Below are positions 18,611 through 26,814 of a DNA stretch of 64,000 nt, piece by piece. Numbering within the stretch: the first letter of the stretch is position 1; every line of letters begins with the position of its first letter. Made by a program: the position numbers and the translations under genes. Source of the DNA: Pseudomonas violetae (GTDB taxonomy: Bacteria; Pseudomonadota; Gammaproteobacteria; Pseudomonadales; Pseudomonadaceae); assembly GCF_023072615.1 (NCBI RefSeq), contig NZ_JAKNRW010000010.1, positions 111,692-175,691 on the forward strand. Direction: 5' to 3'. Below the pieces are notes generated by a model. The model ran no database searches and was not told the origin of the DNA. It saw only the letters and a program-made list of their open reading frames with translations.

Positions 18611-18634
18611 TGACAGGTTGGAACTCGTCATCAG
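18607..18634. terminator. Possible bidirectional terminator hairpin between convergent genes
   Basis: CTGATGAC (18607-18614) and GTCATCAG (18627-18634) are perfect inverted arms around a 12-base loop, overlapping the PBP stop codon and lying just before the stop of the convergent tip-adhesin gene. There is no clear T run, so termination is uncertain. Confidence 0.4.
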
Positions 18635-18643
18635 GTTCACTCA

Positions 18644-19891
18644 TCAACCCGCTTCCGAATCCCAGATGACCGTCACGCTGCCCGAGTAGGATCGGCCAAT
18701 GCCGGGCTTGAGCATTTCGCCGACTTCATCCTGGGCAATCTCGAAGTGCAACGTTCCCGGTTTGCGATCGACATAGAAACTGGGCAGAAACAGCTCGGTT
18801 CCGATGCCGTCGCGCCGCAACGGTCGGCGGGTAACCGGCTGCGCGCTGGCGTCCACCAGGCCATTGGGCAGGGTCACGCTGACGTCTAGCGGTACGACAT
18901 GACCGAAGACCGAATCGCGCACCGAACAACGGTTGCCATCCGTACTGTACTGGCAGTCGAGGTTCATCTTGAAGCGGGTCGACGAAGACACATTGAACGT
19001 CTGATCACTAAACAGCCTTGTCGGCTTGCGTCCCTGTGTCAGCCACGCTTGCCAGCCGCCCTGCGGAACCAGTTCGACACGATTGCCACCAGGTGGAATT
19101 TCGACCTTGAGCGTGTGTTGAACATCGAGTGTGAAATTGAAAATCAGGTTGTTGTCATTGGGAATCATCGTGTCACCAAAATCGAAGTCCTCGCCAGGGC
19201 CGATCCCAAAAACAATCGACCCGGTGTACTGTCCGGTCGACATGCCCAACGGGTTGGGCGTTTTGAGCTCATAGGCATATTCGAAAGTGGTGTATTTCAG
19301 CCAGGGAATATCGAGTTGCGCCGTCCTGCTACAGGCACCTGCGCCTTCCGGCACAATCCAAAACCATAAAAGATAGCTGGTAGCGGCGGCTATATAACCG
19401 CTAGGAACACAGGGCGCTGGCGCCCCTCCCCAGTTAGCCGCCTGCGGTCCAAAAGCAGTAACCCCTGGCGGCCGGGAGGTATCCCATCGGCCACCAATAC
19501 CGGCGATACGCATCTGAACCGTTTCAACAGCTCCCGTTTCGCTATGGACTACGGTCAAATCCCTCCATGCCGACGGAACTTTGAACATTGCACCTTCACG
19601 CTCACTCTCATGTCCGGCTGGAATGGAGCGATTGGATTCAAACGTAATGTCCAAAGTCCGAATGCTGAATATATTCAGGGCCTCGCACCGTTGCGGTATA
19701 TGCCCGGGGCAGATTCCACTTTGTGGCGTTGTATTTTCGAAAATGTTTTTCTGAGGATTCGAAGAATCAGGCCTGAATACGGCCGTTATTTCCTGCACAG
19801 CAGCGGTTGCCAATGGCGTAACAGAGTTGCTCAGCAACCCCACAATCAACATCCGCTTTGCTGAAGCTTTAGTGCAATTGAACCAGCTCAT
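18644..19891 (-). CDS. Alpha-fimbrial tip adhesin-like subunit, second copy
   Basis: 415 aa with an N-terminal hydrophobic signal (about residues 14-31). It is a clear paralog of the protein at 21344: shared stretches are PPGGNRVELVPQGGWQAWL, QGRKPTRLF, DQTFNV, YVDRKPGTLHFE and a C-terminal YSGSVTVIWDSE. The N-terminal halves differ more, as expected if they bind different receptors, while the C-terminal half is the pilin-like part that docks to the next subunit. In CS1/CFA-type fimbriae this position is the tip minor subunit (CooD/CfaE role). It is the last gene of the operon, 108 bases after pilin 2. The ribosome-binding site is weak. Confidence 0.8.
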   Translation of the reverse strand: MSWFNCTKASAKRMLIVGLLSNSVTPLATAAVQEITAVFRPDSSNPQKNIFENTTPQSGICPGHIPQRCEALNIFSIRTLDITFESNRSIPAGHESEREGAMFKVPSAWRDLTVVHSETGAVETVQMRIAGIGGRWDTSRPPGVTAFGPQAANWGGAPAPCVPSGYIAAATSYLLWFWIVPEGAGACSRTAQLDIPWLKYTTFEYAYELKTPNPLGMSTGQYTGSIVFGIGPGEDFDFGDTMIPNDNNLIFNFTLDVQHTLKVEIPPGGNRVELVPQGGWQAWLTQGRKPTRLFSDQTFNVSSSTRFKMNLDCQYSTDGNRCSVRDSVFGHVVPLDVSVTLPNGLVDASAQPVTRRPLRRDGIGTELFLPSFYVDRKPGTLHFEIAQDEVGEMLKPGIGRSYSGSVTVIWDSEAG

Positions 19892-19999
19892 ATGTTTAAT
19901 CCATTTTCACTCACAAACAGAAACTCCTGCCCCTGCGATTAACCAAGGGTAGTCGGCACAACCCAACATCTTTGCTGTACTAAACACCTGTTGCTTGAC

Positions 20000-20500
20000 C
20001 TACGTCTCTGGCAACACCGCATTGAACATCATGTTGACGCTACCAAAGTAATTGCCGGGTTTATAAGCACCGTCGAGTGGCGGCACGGGTACTATTTCCA
20101 ACAACACGCGTTTACCCAAAGCCGCGTCATCCAGGGAGACCACCTCGCTGGGTTCCAGTTCATTTAGCACCCGGCCGTTAAACATGACCCGTAGAGCGAT
20201 ATCATCGGCAGCGATACCATTGGACAGATACGGCCGACCTTCAAGTCGTGCTTCAATTGGACCCGCTTCATTCTTGACGTCGAAAGACTTGCGCAAGCTG
20301 CCCAATGTTGACGTCACCAGATTCCAGGGCAGTCTCTGCTCGCGATGAATCCAGTCCGGGTCTGCAGGAAGCACATAGAACGCCAGGGTTGGAACGGTGA
20401 CCGACACCTCGAACCTATGTTTTTCTATCGCTGCAAACGCGCTGGCGCTTGCCAACACGACGCCTGCCAGTGAAAGCACGATGGTCAGTTTCTTGAACAT
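20000..20500 (-). CDS. CS1-type fimbrial major-like subunit, second copy
   Basis: 166 aa from the ATG at 20500, chosen because AGGTG lies 7-8 bases upstream and it then begins MFKKLTIVLSLAGVVLASAS like pilin 1 (MFKKFAIA). GTG/ATG codons at 20509 and 20506 overlap that site. A signal peptide ends near AFA-AIEKH. The mature part shares YVLPADPDWI, LSNGIAADDIALRVMFNG, KRVLLEIVP and YKPGNYFGSVNMMFNAV with the pilin at 25276, and has no cysteines, as in alpha-pilins. It is probably a second structural or minor pilin, exported via Sec and assembled by donor strand exchange. It lies between the chaperone and the second tip gene. Confidence 0.85.
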   Translation of the reverse strand: MFKKLTIVLSLAGVVLASASAFAAIEKHRFEVSVTVPTLAFYVLPADPDWIHREQRLPWNLVTSTLGSLRKSFDVKNEAGPIEARLEGRPYLSNGIAADDIALRVMFNGRVLNELEPSEVVSLDDAALGKRVLLEIVPVPPLDGAYKPGNYFGSVNMMFNAVLPET

Positions 20501-20549
20501 TTTCATCACCTGTTACTTCAAAGCCAATCGCCAGGATGCGGTGGCGTCG

Positions 20550-21293
20550 TTATCCCTTCACTTCCAGTTTTTTAATGACTTCACCTTCGACCAGCGTGAA
20601 ACGGTATTCACGGCCGGCCTGCTTTTCGAACTGGAAAGTCCGGCCGGACAGAATGTGATGCTTGGTGGTGGGCTGGCAGTCCTGCTCGTTTTTCACTGAA
20701 CAGTTCTTGAACTCATCGATCACCACCACGGTGTTGCCGTTGTTGCGGATCTGATAGTGACCCGCAGCGTTATCAATCACGCTTTCGTAGCGCGTTTCTT
20801 TGGGCCGCACGAAAAACACGGTGCCGTAACCGGCCAACACGTTAACCCCGGCCGACAGGCCTTTTTTGTAGTCTTCGCGTTCTTCGGCCGAGACGGCGAA
20901 TTCATCTTCTTTCTCCGGCACGACGGGCACAAACCGCACACGGAAGTAGCGCTCCTTCTCCCGCTCGCCCATGTACAACAACCGCGTGCCCTGCATACCG
21001 CTGGCCGGCACGATCAGCCGCGCGGGGCTGGCCATCAAGCCATCACGGGCGCTGGCGTCGGCCTGCGCCTGGAGTGGGATTTCCCGCGAAGTGCCATCAA
21101 TGTCATAGATGATCTCGAGAATATTGACCTTGACGAAGGCGGTGCTGTCGCCACCGTTGAACACCCGTTTCAGGTAGGTGCTTTTATTGCCATCCAGGTA
21201 GTCGTAGACCACCCCCACATTGATACTTGGACCGGCATGAACCGCGTGAGAAAACAGATAAAACCCAAACAGTGCCAACAGACGCTTCATCAT
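20550..21293 (-). CDS. Periplasmic chaperone of the alpha-fimbrial operon
   Basis: 247 aa from the ATG at 21293; GAGGG with good spacing lies inside the codons that an upstream ATG (21305) would use, so the later start is preferred. A signal peptide ends at VHA-GPSINVG. The protein has the two-Ig-like pattern of fimbrial chaperones: an edge strand with PARLIVPASGMQGTRLLYMG, then RYFRVRFVPVVPE, and a second domain with HYQIRNNGNTVVVIDEFKNC and LSGRTFQFEKQAGREYRF. It resembles the CS1/CFA chaperones rather than FGS/FGL PapD types. It would stabilise the pilins and tip subunits in the periplasm. It follows the first tip gene by 50 bases. Confidence 0.82.
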   Translation of the reverse strand: MMKRLLALFGFYLFSHAVHAGPSINVGVVYDYLDGNKSTYLKRVFNGGDSTAFVKVNILEIIYDIDGTSREIPLQAQADASARDGLMASPARLIVPASGMQGTRLLYMGEREKERYFRVRFVPVVPEKEDEFAVSAEEREDYKKGLSAGVNVLAGYGTVFFVRPKETRYESVIDNAAGHYQIRNNGNTVVVIDEFKNCSVKNEQDCQPTTKHHILSGRTFQFEKQAGREYRFTLVEGEVIKKLEVKG

Positions 21294-21343
21294 TAAAACC
21301 CTCATTCATTAAAAGGCACCCGGCGCGACCGCCAACGTGTTAA

Positions 21344-22633
21344 CTAAACTTCCGAATCCCAAATAACGGTGATATCGCCAGAATAGTGACGACTGTCTCG
21401 CGCCAACATCGCTTCCACAGCCCCTTTACTCACTTCGAAGTGCAAGGTTCCGGGCTTGCGATCAACGTAAAGAGCGGGTTCGAAGTTTTCCGTCCCGACA
21501 CCGTCTACCCGCAATCGGCGCCGGCTCACCGATTGCCGTTCTGCGTCGCTTAAACCACTGGGCAAACTCACCGAGACATCCACCGGCACTTGATTATTTT
21601 TATCGTCCTGTAACGCGCAGGTACTGTTGGCCGCGTAATGCTCGCACTCCAGGCTCATCTTGAATGGCGTAGAGGTCCAGATATTGAAGGTTTGATCACG
21701 GAACAATCGCGTAGGCTTGCGACCTTGATTCAGCCACGACTGCCAGCCACCTTGTGGCAGCAGGACGACGGTGTTGCCACCCGGGGGGATCTCGACCTTG
21801 AATATATGATCAACCTTCAGAGTGAAGTTAAAGACCAGTTCACTATCACTGGGCACCATAACGTCCCCCAAGTCCAAGTCCATCATCGGGCCGACGCCAT
21901 AGCGCACTCTTCCGGTGTAAATACCCGCCTTCATTTTCAGTGGACTGGGTGTCACAAGCTCATACATGAAGTCCAGCTTTGAATAAGCGAAGCTGGAAAT
22001 ATCGAAAGCCGCTGTTTTTCCACATGTTTGCCCCTCCGGAACATTCCAGTAGAAGCTACCCCAAGTGCTCTCATAATAATTCACATTGATTGCCGCGGTA
22101 CAAGGACGAGGTGCGTAGTACCATTGGCCAGAAGTGTAATTTGTCTCGGTCCCTCCCCATAACAGTCCATGCGCCTTTGAAAAAGTCACCTCAGGCCTTC
22201 CAATCAACTCCCTCACAGAGGGGCTCAGAAGATAGTTGCCGCCTATACTCACGACACGGAACTGGACGATTGCTGATTCGATACCGTCCTCATGGAATAC
22301 TTCCAGATCACGCCACTGCGCTGGAATCTGAAACATTGGCCCCTGACGCAGCGCATGATTAGCCAGAATGGGATCTTTAGATTCGGCAGTAATATTACTT
22401 TGAATACTAAATATTTTTCTTAAATTACAAAAATACGGCTGTATCGCGCAGAACCCACTAGGCGGCGTGGTATTTTTGAAACTGTTAAATCCTGGATTTG
22501 AAGGATCAGGTACGAACTCTGCACTAATCTCCATCACATCCGCCACGACAACCATGGGTGCCAACAGACCCGACAACAAGGCACACACCGCACTTATGGT
22601 AAATACTCGTTTAATCCCATCCAAGCCATTCAT
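21344..22633 (-). CDS. Alpha-fimbrial tip adhesin-like subunit, first copy
   Basis: 429 aa with a signal peptide (SAVCALLSGLLAPMVVVADV). The C-terminal half shares PPGGNTVVLLPQGGWQSWL, QGRKPTRLFRDQTFN, YVDRKPGTLHFE and a terminal YSGDITVIWDSE with the paralog at 18644. The N-terminal half is more divergent and contains several Cys and many aromatic residues, suiting a receptor-binding domain. Only three bases separate it from the usher stop, so it is co-translated with the usher. Function by family: tip adhesin of CS1/CFA/I-type fimbriae (CooD/CfaE). The ligand is unknown. Confidence 0.82.
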   Translation of the reverse strand: MNGLDGIKRVFTISAVCALLSGLLAPMVVVADVMEISAEFVPDPSNPGFNSFKNTTPPSGFCAIQPYFCNLRKIFSIQSNITAESKDPILANHALRQGPMFQIPAQWRDLEVFHEDGIESAIVQFRVVSIGGNYLLSPSVRELIGRPEVTFSKAHGLLWGGTETNYTSGQWYYAPRPCTAAINVNYYESTWGSFYWNVPEGQTCGKTAAFDISSFAYSKLDFMYELVTPSPLKMKAGIYTGRVRYGVGPMMDLDLGDVMVPSDSELVFNFTLKVDHIFKVEIPPGGNTVVLLPQGGWQSWLNQGRKPTRLFRDQTFNIWTSTPFKMSLECEHYAANSTCALQDDKNNQVPVDVSVSLPSGLSDAERQSVSRRRLRVDGVGTENFEPALYVDRKPGTLHFEVSKGAVEAMLARDSRHYSGDITVIWDSEV

Positions 22634-22636
22634 AGT

Positions 22637-25156
22637 TTAACCCGCGCTCTCGGCTTTATAAGTTACATCCGCCAACGTATCCGGCGTACACCGCAAATCC
22701 CCAATCATCAACACATCGTTCTCACGGCGCGCACCACTCGGGTCCAGGCGGAACTGGCACAGCAACTGATCGCCATACCGCACTTCCAGGGTCGGCGAGC
22801 CGGCCTTCATTTCCATCGAGAAGAACCCGTCCACTTCGCTGACCCCACGGCTGGCGTGGTTGATGATGTGATGGCCCTTGAGCGGCTTGCCCTGGGGGTC
22901 GATCAAACGGCCGAGCACGGTGAGGGTTTTGCTGATGGTGATCTTGCGGTAATCCACGCCGCCCTTGTTCAGGTGATAGCGGGTGCGCGCCGGTTGAATG
23001 GTCGCCGCTGGCGGGTGGTTGCCCTCGAAGTCGAAGCTCACCGAACTGCTCTTGTAGGCGGTGATCGGGATGAAATTGCGCCCTGGCCGCAGGCTGGCGC
23101 TGCCGCCGCTCAAGTCGTCGGCGCGCAGGGCGATTTCATCGAGGTCGGATTCGACGTCGATGATCATCCCGGCACCACTGCCTTGATGCTGGCTGGTCAT
23201 GACGACCTGCTGGCCACCCACGGCGACGGTGCTGTCCAGGTTCAGGCCGCCGGTGAGGTTACCGTTGAAGGAAGAACGCTGGAGAAAGGCGTCGCCGTTG
23301 ACTGCCTCATTCCCGAAGTAAGTGGTGCCGGACAGGCCGACGCCGTAGGTGTCGGTGATCGCGGTGGCCGACACGCTTTGCAGCACATGGCCCTGCAGGT
23401 CTTTGCGGTAGCTGAGCGAGGCATTGTTGTCGCGGGCACCGTCGCGGGAGGTGCGCGAACCGATGCTGCCGGACCACTGCTCACCCGGGCCGCCCAGGGC
23501 CAGGCTAACGCTCAGGTCAACCCCGCGATTACGGGCGTCGCCACTGCTGAAGGTGCCGGGACGGTCAAACACCGAGAAGCGCCAGTTGGCGTCGCTGCCG
23601 AACAGATTGCCGCGCTGGGTCCAACCCAGATCGAGGCCCACGCCTTCGCTATTGCCATCGCTGTGGGAGATCCGGGCATTGATCGAGCTTTTGCTGCTGA
23701 CGCGATGATTCACCGACAACGACGAGTTGCTGGTCTGGCCGACAAACACATTGCGCTGGCGCACCCGGGTGCCGTCGGGCAGGGTTTCGTAGGTCTTGGT
23801 GGTGTCCAGCCAACTGCGGTTATGGGTGGCGAATACACTGCCGGAACCGTAGTTGTACATGGCTTGCAGATCGAGACCGGTGCCGTGGTTTTCGGTCTGA
23901 TAGACGTTGGCATAGAGGCTGGTGTTATTGGCCAGCGTCCAGTCGATCGACGAGCCATATTGCAGTGTGTCGCGAACCTGACGACCCGAGACCCCGAGAA
24001 TGACCCGTGGATGCAACAGGTAGTTGAAAGCGGCGCCGGCGGTCATGTCGCCGTAAGCCTGCTCATCCCAGTTACTCAACAACTTGCTTTCCTGCCCGGC
24101 GAACAGGTTGTAGCGCCAGCGATCATCGGGGTTGCGCCAGTTGCTCGGCTTGTACACCAGCTCTTGAGTGGTGGAGGTGATTTGACCGTCTTCGATCAAG
24201 CGCACTTCCACTTCGTAGATACCGCCGGGCAAAGACCGGGTATCGAGGGTTTGCAGGCCTGCATCGACCGGCTGCGTGTTGATCAGCAAGCCATTGCGAA
24301 AAACCTCCACCGACGCCTGGCGGTTGGCGGTGACATAGATCGGGTAAACACTGGGTTTCGGGCTATTGATCGCCAGGCTGTCGGAGCTGCCGTACATCAG
24401 GCCCAACGCCGTGTCGGGGCTGGCGCCGAACGAACGCGGCTGACGGCTCAAACCTTCGGAGTTGGGAGTGAAATAACCCAGGCGCAGAAAGTTGCCTTGC
24501 AGCTCGCGCTGGCTGTAGAACTCGTGGACCGCGTGATAGAGCTTGTCATCCGGGCCGCCCAAACGGGCCAGTTGCATGTTCAAGCTCTGGGTCCAGTTAC
24601 CCAGGCTGCTGCTGGCTTCCAGGCCATAACGCCCGCCCAGGTCCTGGTCCTGCCCACCGTTCAGGTTGAGCTGGTTGCGCACGATCAAGCCGCTGCTGCC
24701 GCCTTCGGGTTGGTCGTAGTAACGCTTGGTTTCGACGTCGCGCTCGGCATTCTCCGTGAGAATCGATACCAGGGAGTTTTCGAGGTTGTAATGGATGGCC
24801 AGCATCTGCTCCGGGCAACTGCCTTCGCAGGCGCCAAGTGCCACACTTTTTTGTAAGTAAGCAGCCCATATTTCACGCTCGCTGGCGGAAATATTACTGT
24901 CGCTGACATCGGCGAATTCAAGCAGGGTGATGCGATCATCGCGCGATAATACGATCATCGCCTCCCCCAGAAACTGTTGATCACGTTCCACCCGAACCGC
25001 CAATGGCACCTCGAAGAAATGCTCTTCGAACTCGGACGGCAAACCTTTGGCTTGAACGAGCAAACTACGCGGTGTGGTGCCCGCAGCAGGCGCGGCGAGT
25101 GCACTGGCGCATAAAAAAAAGGCAAGTGCAGCCGCGATGGGAGTCATCGGGAACAT
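22637..25156 (-). CDS. Outer-membrane usher of CS1/CFA-type (alpha) fimbriae
   Basis: 839 aa. A signal peptide (IAAALAFFLCASALAAPAAG) precedes an N-terminal domain, a large beta-barrel region (about residues 190-640) rich in alternating polar/aromatic strands, and a C-terminal Ig-like part with VLGRLIDPQGKPLKGHHIIN, a conserved plug-out domain feature of TcfC/CfaC ushers. NGLLINTQPVDAGLQTLDTR and LPGGIYEVEVRLIEDG match the usher middle domain. It translocates chaperone-bound subunits across the outer membrane. The operon order here is pilin, usher, tip, chaperone, pilin, tip. A hairpin lies between the first pilin gene and this one, which probably lowers usher expression relative to pilin. 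Confidence 0.88.
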   Translation of the reverse strand: MFPMTPIAAALAFFLCASALAAPAAGTTPRSLLVQAKGLPSEFEEHFFEVPLAVRVERDQQFLGEAMIVLSRDDRITLLEFADVSDSNISASEREIWAAYLQKSVALGACEGSCPEQMLAIHYNLENSLVSILTENAERDVETKRYYDQPEGGSSGLIVRNQLNLNGGQDQDLGGRYGLEASSSLGNWTQSLNMQLARLGGPDDKLYHAVHEFYSQRELQGNFLRLGYFTPNSEGLSRQPRSFGASPDTALGLMYGSSDSLAINSPKPSVYPIYVTANRQASVEVFRNGLLINTQPVDAGLQTLDTRSLPGGIYEVEVRLIEDGQITSTTQELVYKPSNWRNPDDRWRYNLFAGQESKLLSNWDEQAYGDMTAGAAFNYLLHPRVILGVSGRQVRDTLQYGSSIDWTLANNTSLYANVYQTENHGTGLDLQAMYNYGSGSVFATHNRSWLDTTKTYETLPDGTRVRQRNVFVGQTSNSSLSVNHRVSSKSSINARISHSDGNSEGVGLDLGWTQRGNLFGSDANWRFSVFDRPGTFSSGDARNRGVDLSVSLALGGPGEQWSGSIGSRTSRDGARDNNASLSYRKDLQGHVLQSVSATAITDTYGVGLSGTTYFGNEAVNGDAFLQRSSFNGNLTGGLNLDSTVAVGGQQVVMTSQHQGSGAGMIIDVESDLDEIALRADDLSGGSASLRPGRNFIPITAYKSSSVSFDFEGNHPPAATIQPARTRYHLNKGGVDYRKITISKTLTVLGRLIDPQGKPLKGHHIINHASRGVSEVDGFFSMEMKAGSPTLEVRYGDQLLCQFRLDPSGARRENDVLMIGDLRCTPDTLADVTYKAESAG

Positions 25157-25191
25157 GAACGAAATACTCTAATGGCGAACGATCAAGTCGG

Positions 25192-25231
25192 TAAAAGTCC
25201 GGTCGACAGGCGGGGAAGAACTGTCGACCGG
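25192..25231 (-). terminator. Attenuator-like hairpin between major pilin and usher
   Basis: CCGGTCGACAG (25199-25209) and CTGTCGACCGG (25221-25231) are perfect 11-base arms around an 11-base loop. Read on the minus strand the stem is followed by ACTTTTAC, a short T run. Its position just after the major pilin gene would let many pilin transcripts end there while some continue into the usher, or would protect the pilin mRNA 3' end. Confidence 0.7.
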
Positions 25232-25275
25232 ATAAGTCTGCCTCGTGAGATTGACGCTCTCAGGCATTCAGAACA

Positions 25276-25773
25276 TCAAGGAGTTGGCACAGCATCAAAG
25301 ACCATGGTGACTGCACCGGTGTACTCGCCCGGCTTATAGCCAGTGCCTGGCTTCGTCGGCGCAATGACCAGATCGACACGCTTGCCTGGAGTGGACTCAA
25401 CCTCGCCGACGACTTCCTCAGTGGTCGTATGAGTCAGCGCTTTACCATTGAATGTCACCGTCAAGGGGACCTTATCCGCCTCTACACCGTTGGACAGGAA
25501 CGCTTCACTTTCAAGGCTGGCGGCAATCGAGCCATTGGTATTTTTGGTGTCGAATTGCGCACGCAAAGTGCTCAGTTCATCGGAAATCGGGTTGTAGGTC
25601 AGTACCTGATCTTTAACGATCAGATCGGGATCCACTGGCAGTACGTGGAAGACCTTGGTGGGAACCGATGCAACCAGATTAATGGAGTGACGCGCTTCGC
25701 CTGCAGCGAAAGCCATGGAAGAACTCAGTGCCAGAACAGCCATTGGAGCAGCGATTGCAAACTTCTTGAACAT
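25276..25773 (-). CDS. CS1-type fimbrial major subunit
   Basis: 165 aa from the ATG at 25773; an open frame extends upstream to 26004 but has no signal features there. The protein starts MFKKFAIAAPMAVLALSSSM with cleavage near AFA-AGEARH. Mature features of alpha-pilins: KVFHVLPVDPDLI, ESEAFLSNGVEADKVPLTV, KRVDLVIAPTKPGTGYKPGE and a C-terminal YTGAVTMVFDAVPTP, with no Cys. It forms the fimbrial shaft by donor strand exchange. First gene of the operon, with a long AT-rich leader of about 460 bases shared with the divergent padR gene, the likely place for regulation. Confidence 0.9.
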   Translation of the reverse strand: MFKKFAIAAPMAVLALSSSMAFAAGEARHSINLVASVPTKVFHVLPVDPDLIVKDQVLTYNPISDELSTLRAQFDTKNTNGSIAASLESEAFLSNGVEADKVPLTVTFNGKALTHTTTEEVVGEVESTPGKRVDLVIAPTKPGTGYKPGEYTGAVTMVFDAVPTP

Positions 25774-26238
25774 TGTTAAATACCTGTAGTTTTCAAAGGA
25801 ATGATCCGTGGAAATTTGGGTCTTCCTGCCATCGACAATGGCAATTTGCCCCAACTTTCGACGGGATGAATGATCCACCAATTCCCTAAGAAAGTAAGTA
25901 CGTAACTTCCGATAACCATGTAGTAAAAGTGCATCACAACCCGCAGGAAAAATACGGGGAAAACAACATTTAACTTGTTTTACCGTCAGAACAATACTAC
26001 ACACAGTTTTAACTAAAAAAGCACACAGTGATAAAGCCCTTTATTTCCGGGAGTTTCATAACTTATATATAAATCTTGATCGCATAATTAGACTAATAAC
26101 TCTAAATTACAACAGGCATTTTTCGATGTGCCTGGCAATTTCCTACAAGACGAAGGCCTTGACCGCTGGTCCGTTCCCCTTGCGTCTGGCATAAGATATA
26201 TCTTACGTTGTATCTAAACACGACGAGAGAAGACGCCG
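25774..26238. promoter_or_regulatory. AT-rich divergent regulatory region, fimbriae / padR
   Basis: 465 bases without a gene, markedly richer in A and T than the surroundings (for example TTATATATAAATC near 26060). It must hold the fimbrial promoter and, at the right end, the padR promoter and the dyad at 26192-26205. AACAAC-N-AACTTGTT near 25963-25977 is an imperfect dyad. I could not assign -10/-35 elements with confidence. Confidence 0.5.
26192..26205. promoter_or_regulatory. Palindromic operator, probable PadR/YqjI-type site
   Basis: TAAGATATATCTTA is a perfect 14-base palindrome ending 33 bases before the padR start. A partial repeat TATCTAA follows at 26211-26217. Autorepression by the neighbouring PadR protein is inferred; family members bind such AT-rich dyads. 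Confidence 0.65.
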
Positions 26239-26814
26239 ATGAGAGACCATCATGCCCCCCACCGCGACCACGGCGACGGCCGTGACGGCTTCGAAAAACG
26301 CCCTGGCCGGGAACGCGGCGGCCGCGGCCCACGGGTATTTGCCCCGGGCGACCTTAAATTGCTGCTGCTCGCATTGATCGCCGAACAGCCCTGCCACGGC
26401 TATGACCTGATCCGCCAAATTGAAGGCATGTTCGACGGCGCCTACAGCCCCAGCCCTGGGGTGATCTACCCGACCCTGACCTTCCTGGAAGAGAGCGAGA
26501 TGATCCAGGGCGACGCTGAAGGCGGGAAAAAACGCTACAGCGTGACCGACGCCGGACGTCTGTCCTTGAGTGAGCAAGCGATTGCGCTTGAAGGCGTACG
26601 CACACGCATTGATGTGAGCAAACGCTCGCTGCGCGGCCATGATCGTCCGCCGGAAATCCACGAAGCGGTGCACAACTTGCGCCACGCTTTGCAGCTGCAC
26701 CACGGGCGCTGGAGCGCGCTAGAGATCCAGCGAGTCAGTGCGCTGCTCAACGACACCGCCAAAGCCATCGTCGACGGCCCTGCCGTTCAACCCGTACAGG
26801 AGAAAACCGAATGA
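26239..26814 (+). CDS. PadR-family regulator with His-rich N-terminus (YqjI-like)
   Basis: 191 aa. The first 35 residues are rich in His, Asp, Arg and Gly (His4, 5, 8 and 11), a possible metal-binding tail. The winged-helix PadR domain follows: LKLLLLALIAEQPCHGYDLI, SPSPGVIYPTLTFLEE, GKKRYSVTDAGR. E. coli YqjI, a nickel-responsive repressor of the ferric reductase gene yqjH, has the same layout of His-rich tail plus SPSPGVIYPTL, and here too the next gene encodes that reductase. Its stop overlaps the start of the reductase gene by four bases. Metal-controlled repression of this pair is therefore likely but inferred. The exact metal is unknown. Confidence 0.87.
   Translation: MRDHHAPHRDHGDGRDGFEKRPGRERGGRGPRVFAPGDLKLLLLALIAEQPCHGYDLIRQIEGMFDGAYSPSPGVIYPTLTFLEESEMIQGDAEGGKKRYSVTDAGRLSLSEQAIALEGVRTRIDVSKRSLRGHDRPPEIHEAVHNLRHALQLHHGRWSALEIQRVSALLNDTAKAIVDGPAVQPVQEKTE

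Noticed and set aside
22856..24856. 666-codon plus-strand open frame
   Set aside because: Antisense to the usher gene; a codon-bias artefact of GC-rich DNA.
25774..26004. N-terminal extension of the major pilin
   Set aside because: The open frame continues upstream, but a signal peptide starts exactly at the ATG at 25773 and the extra residues have Cys and charged residues unlike any pilin.
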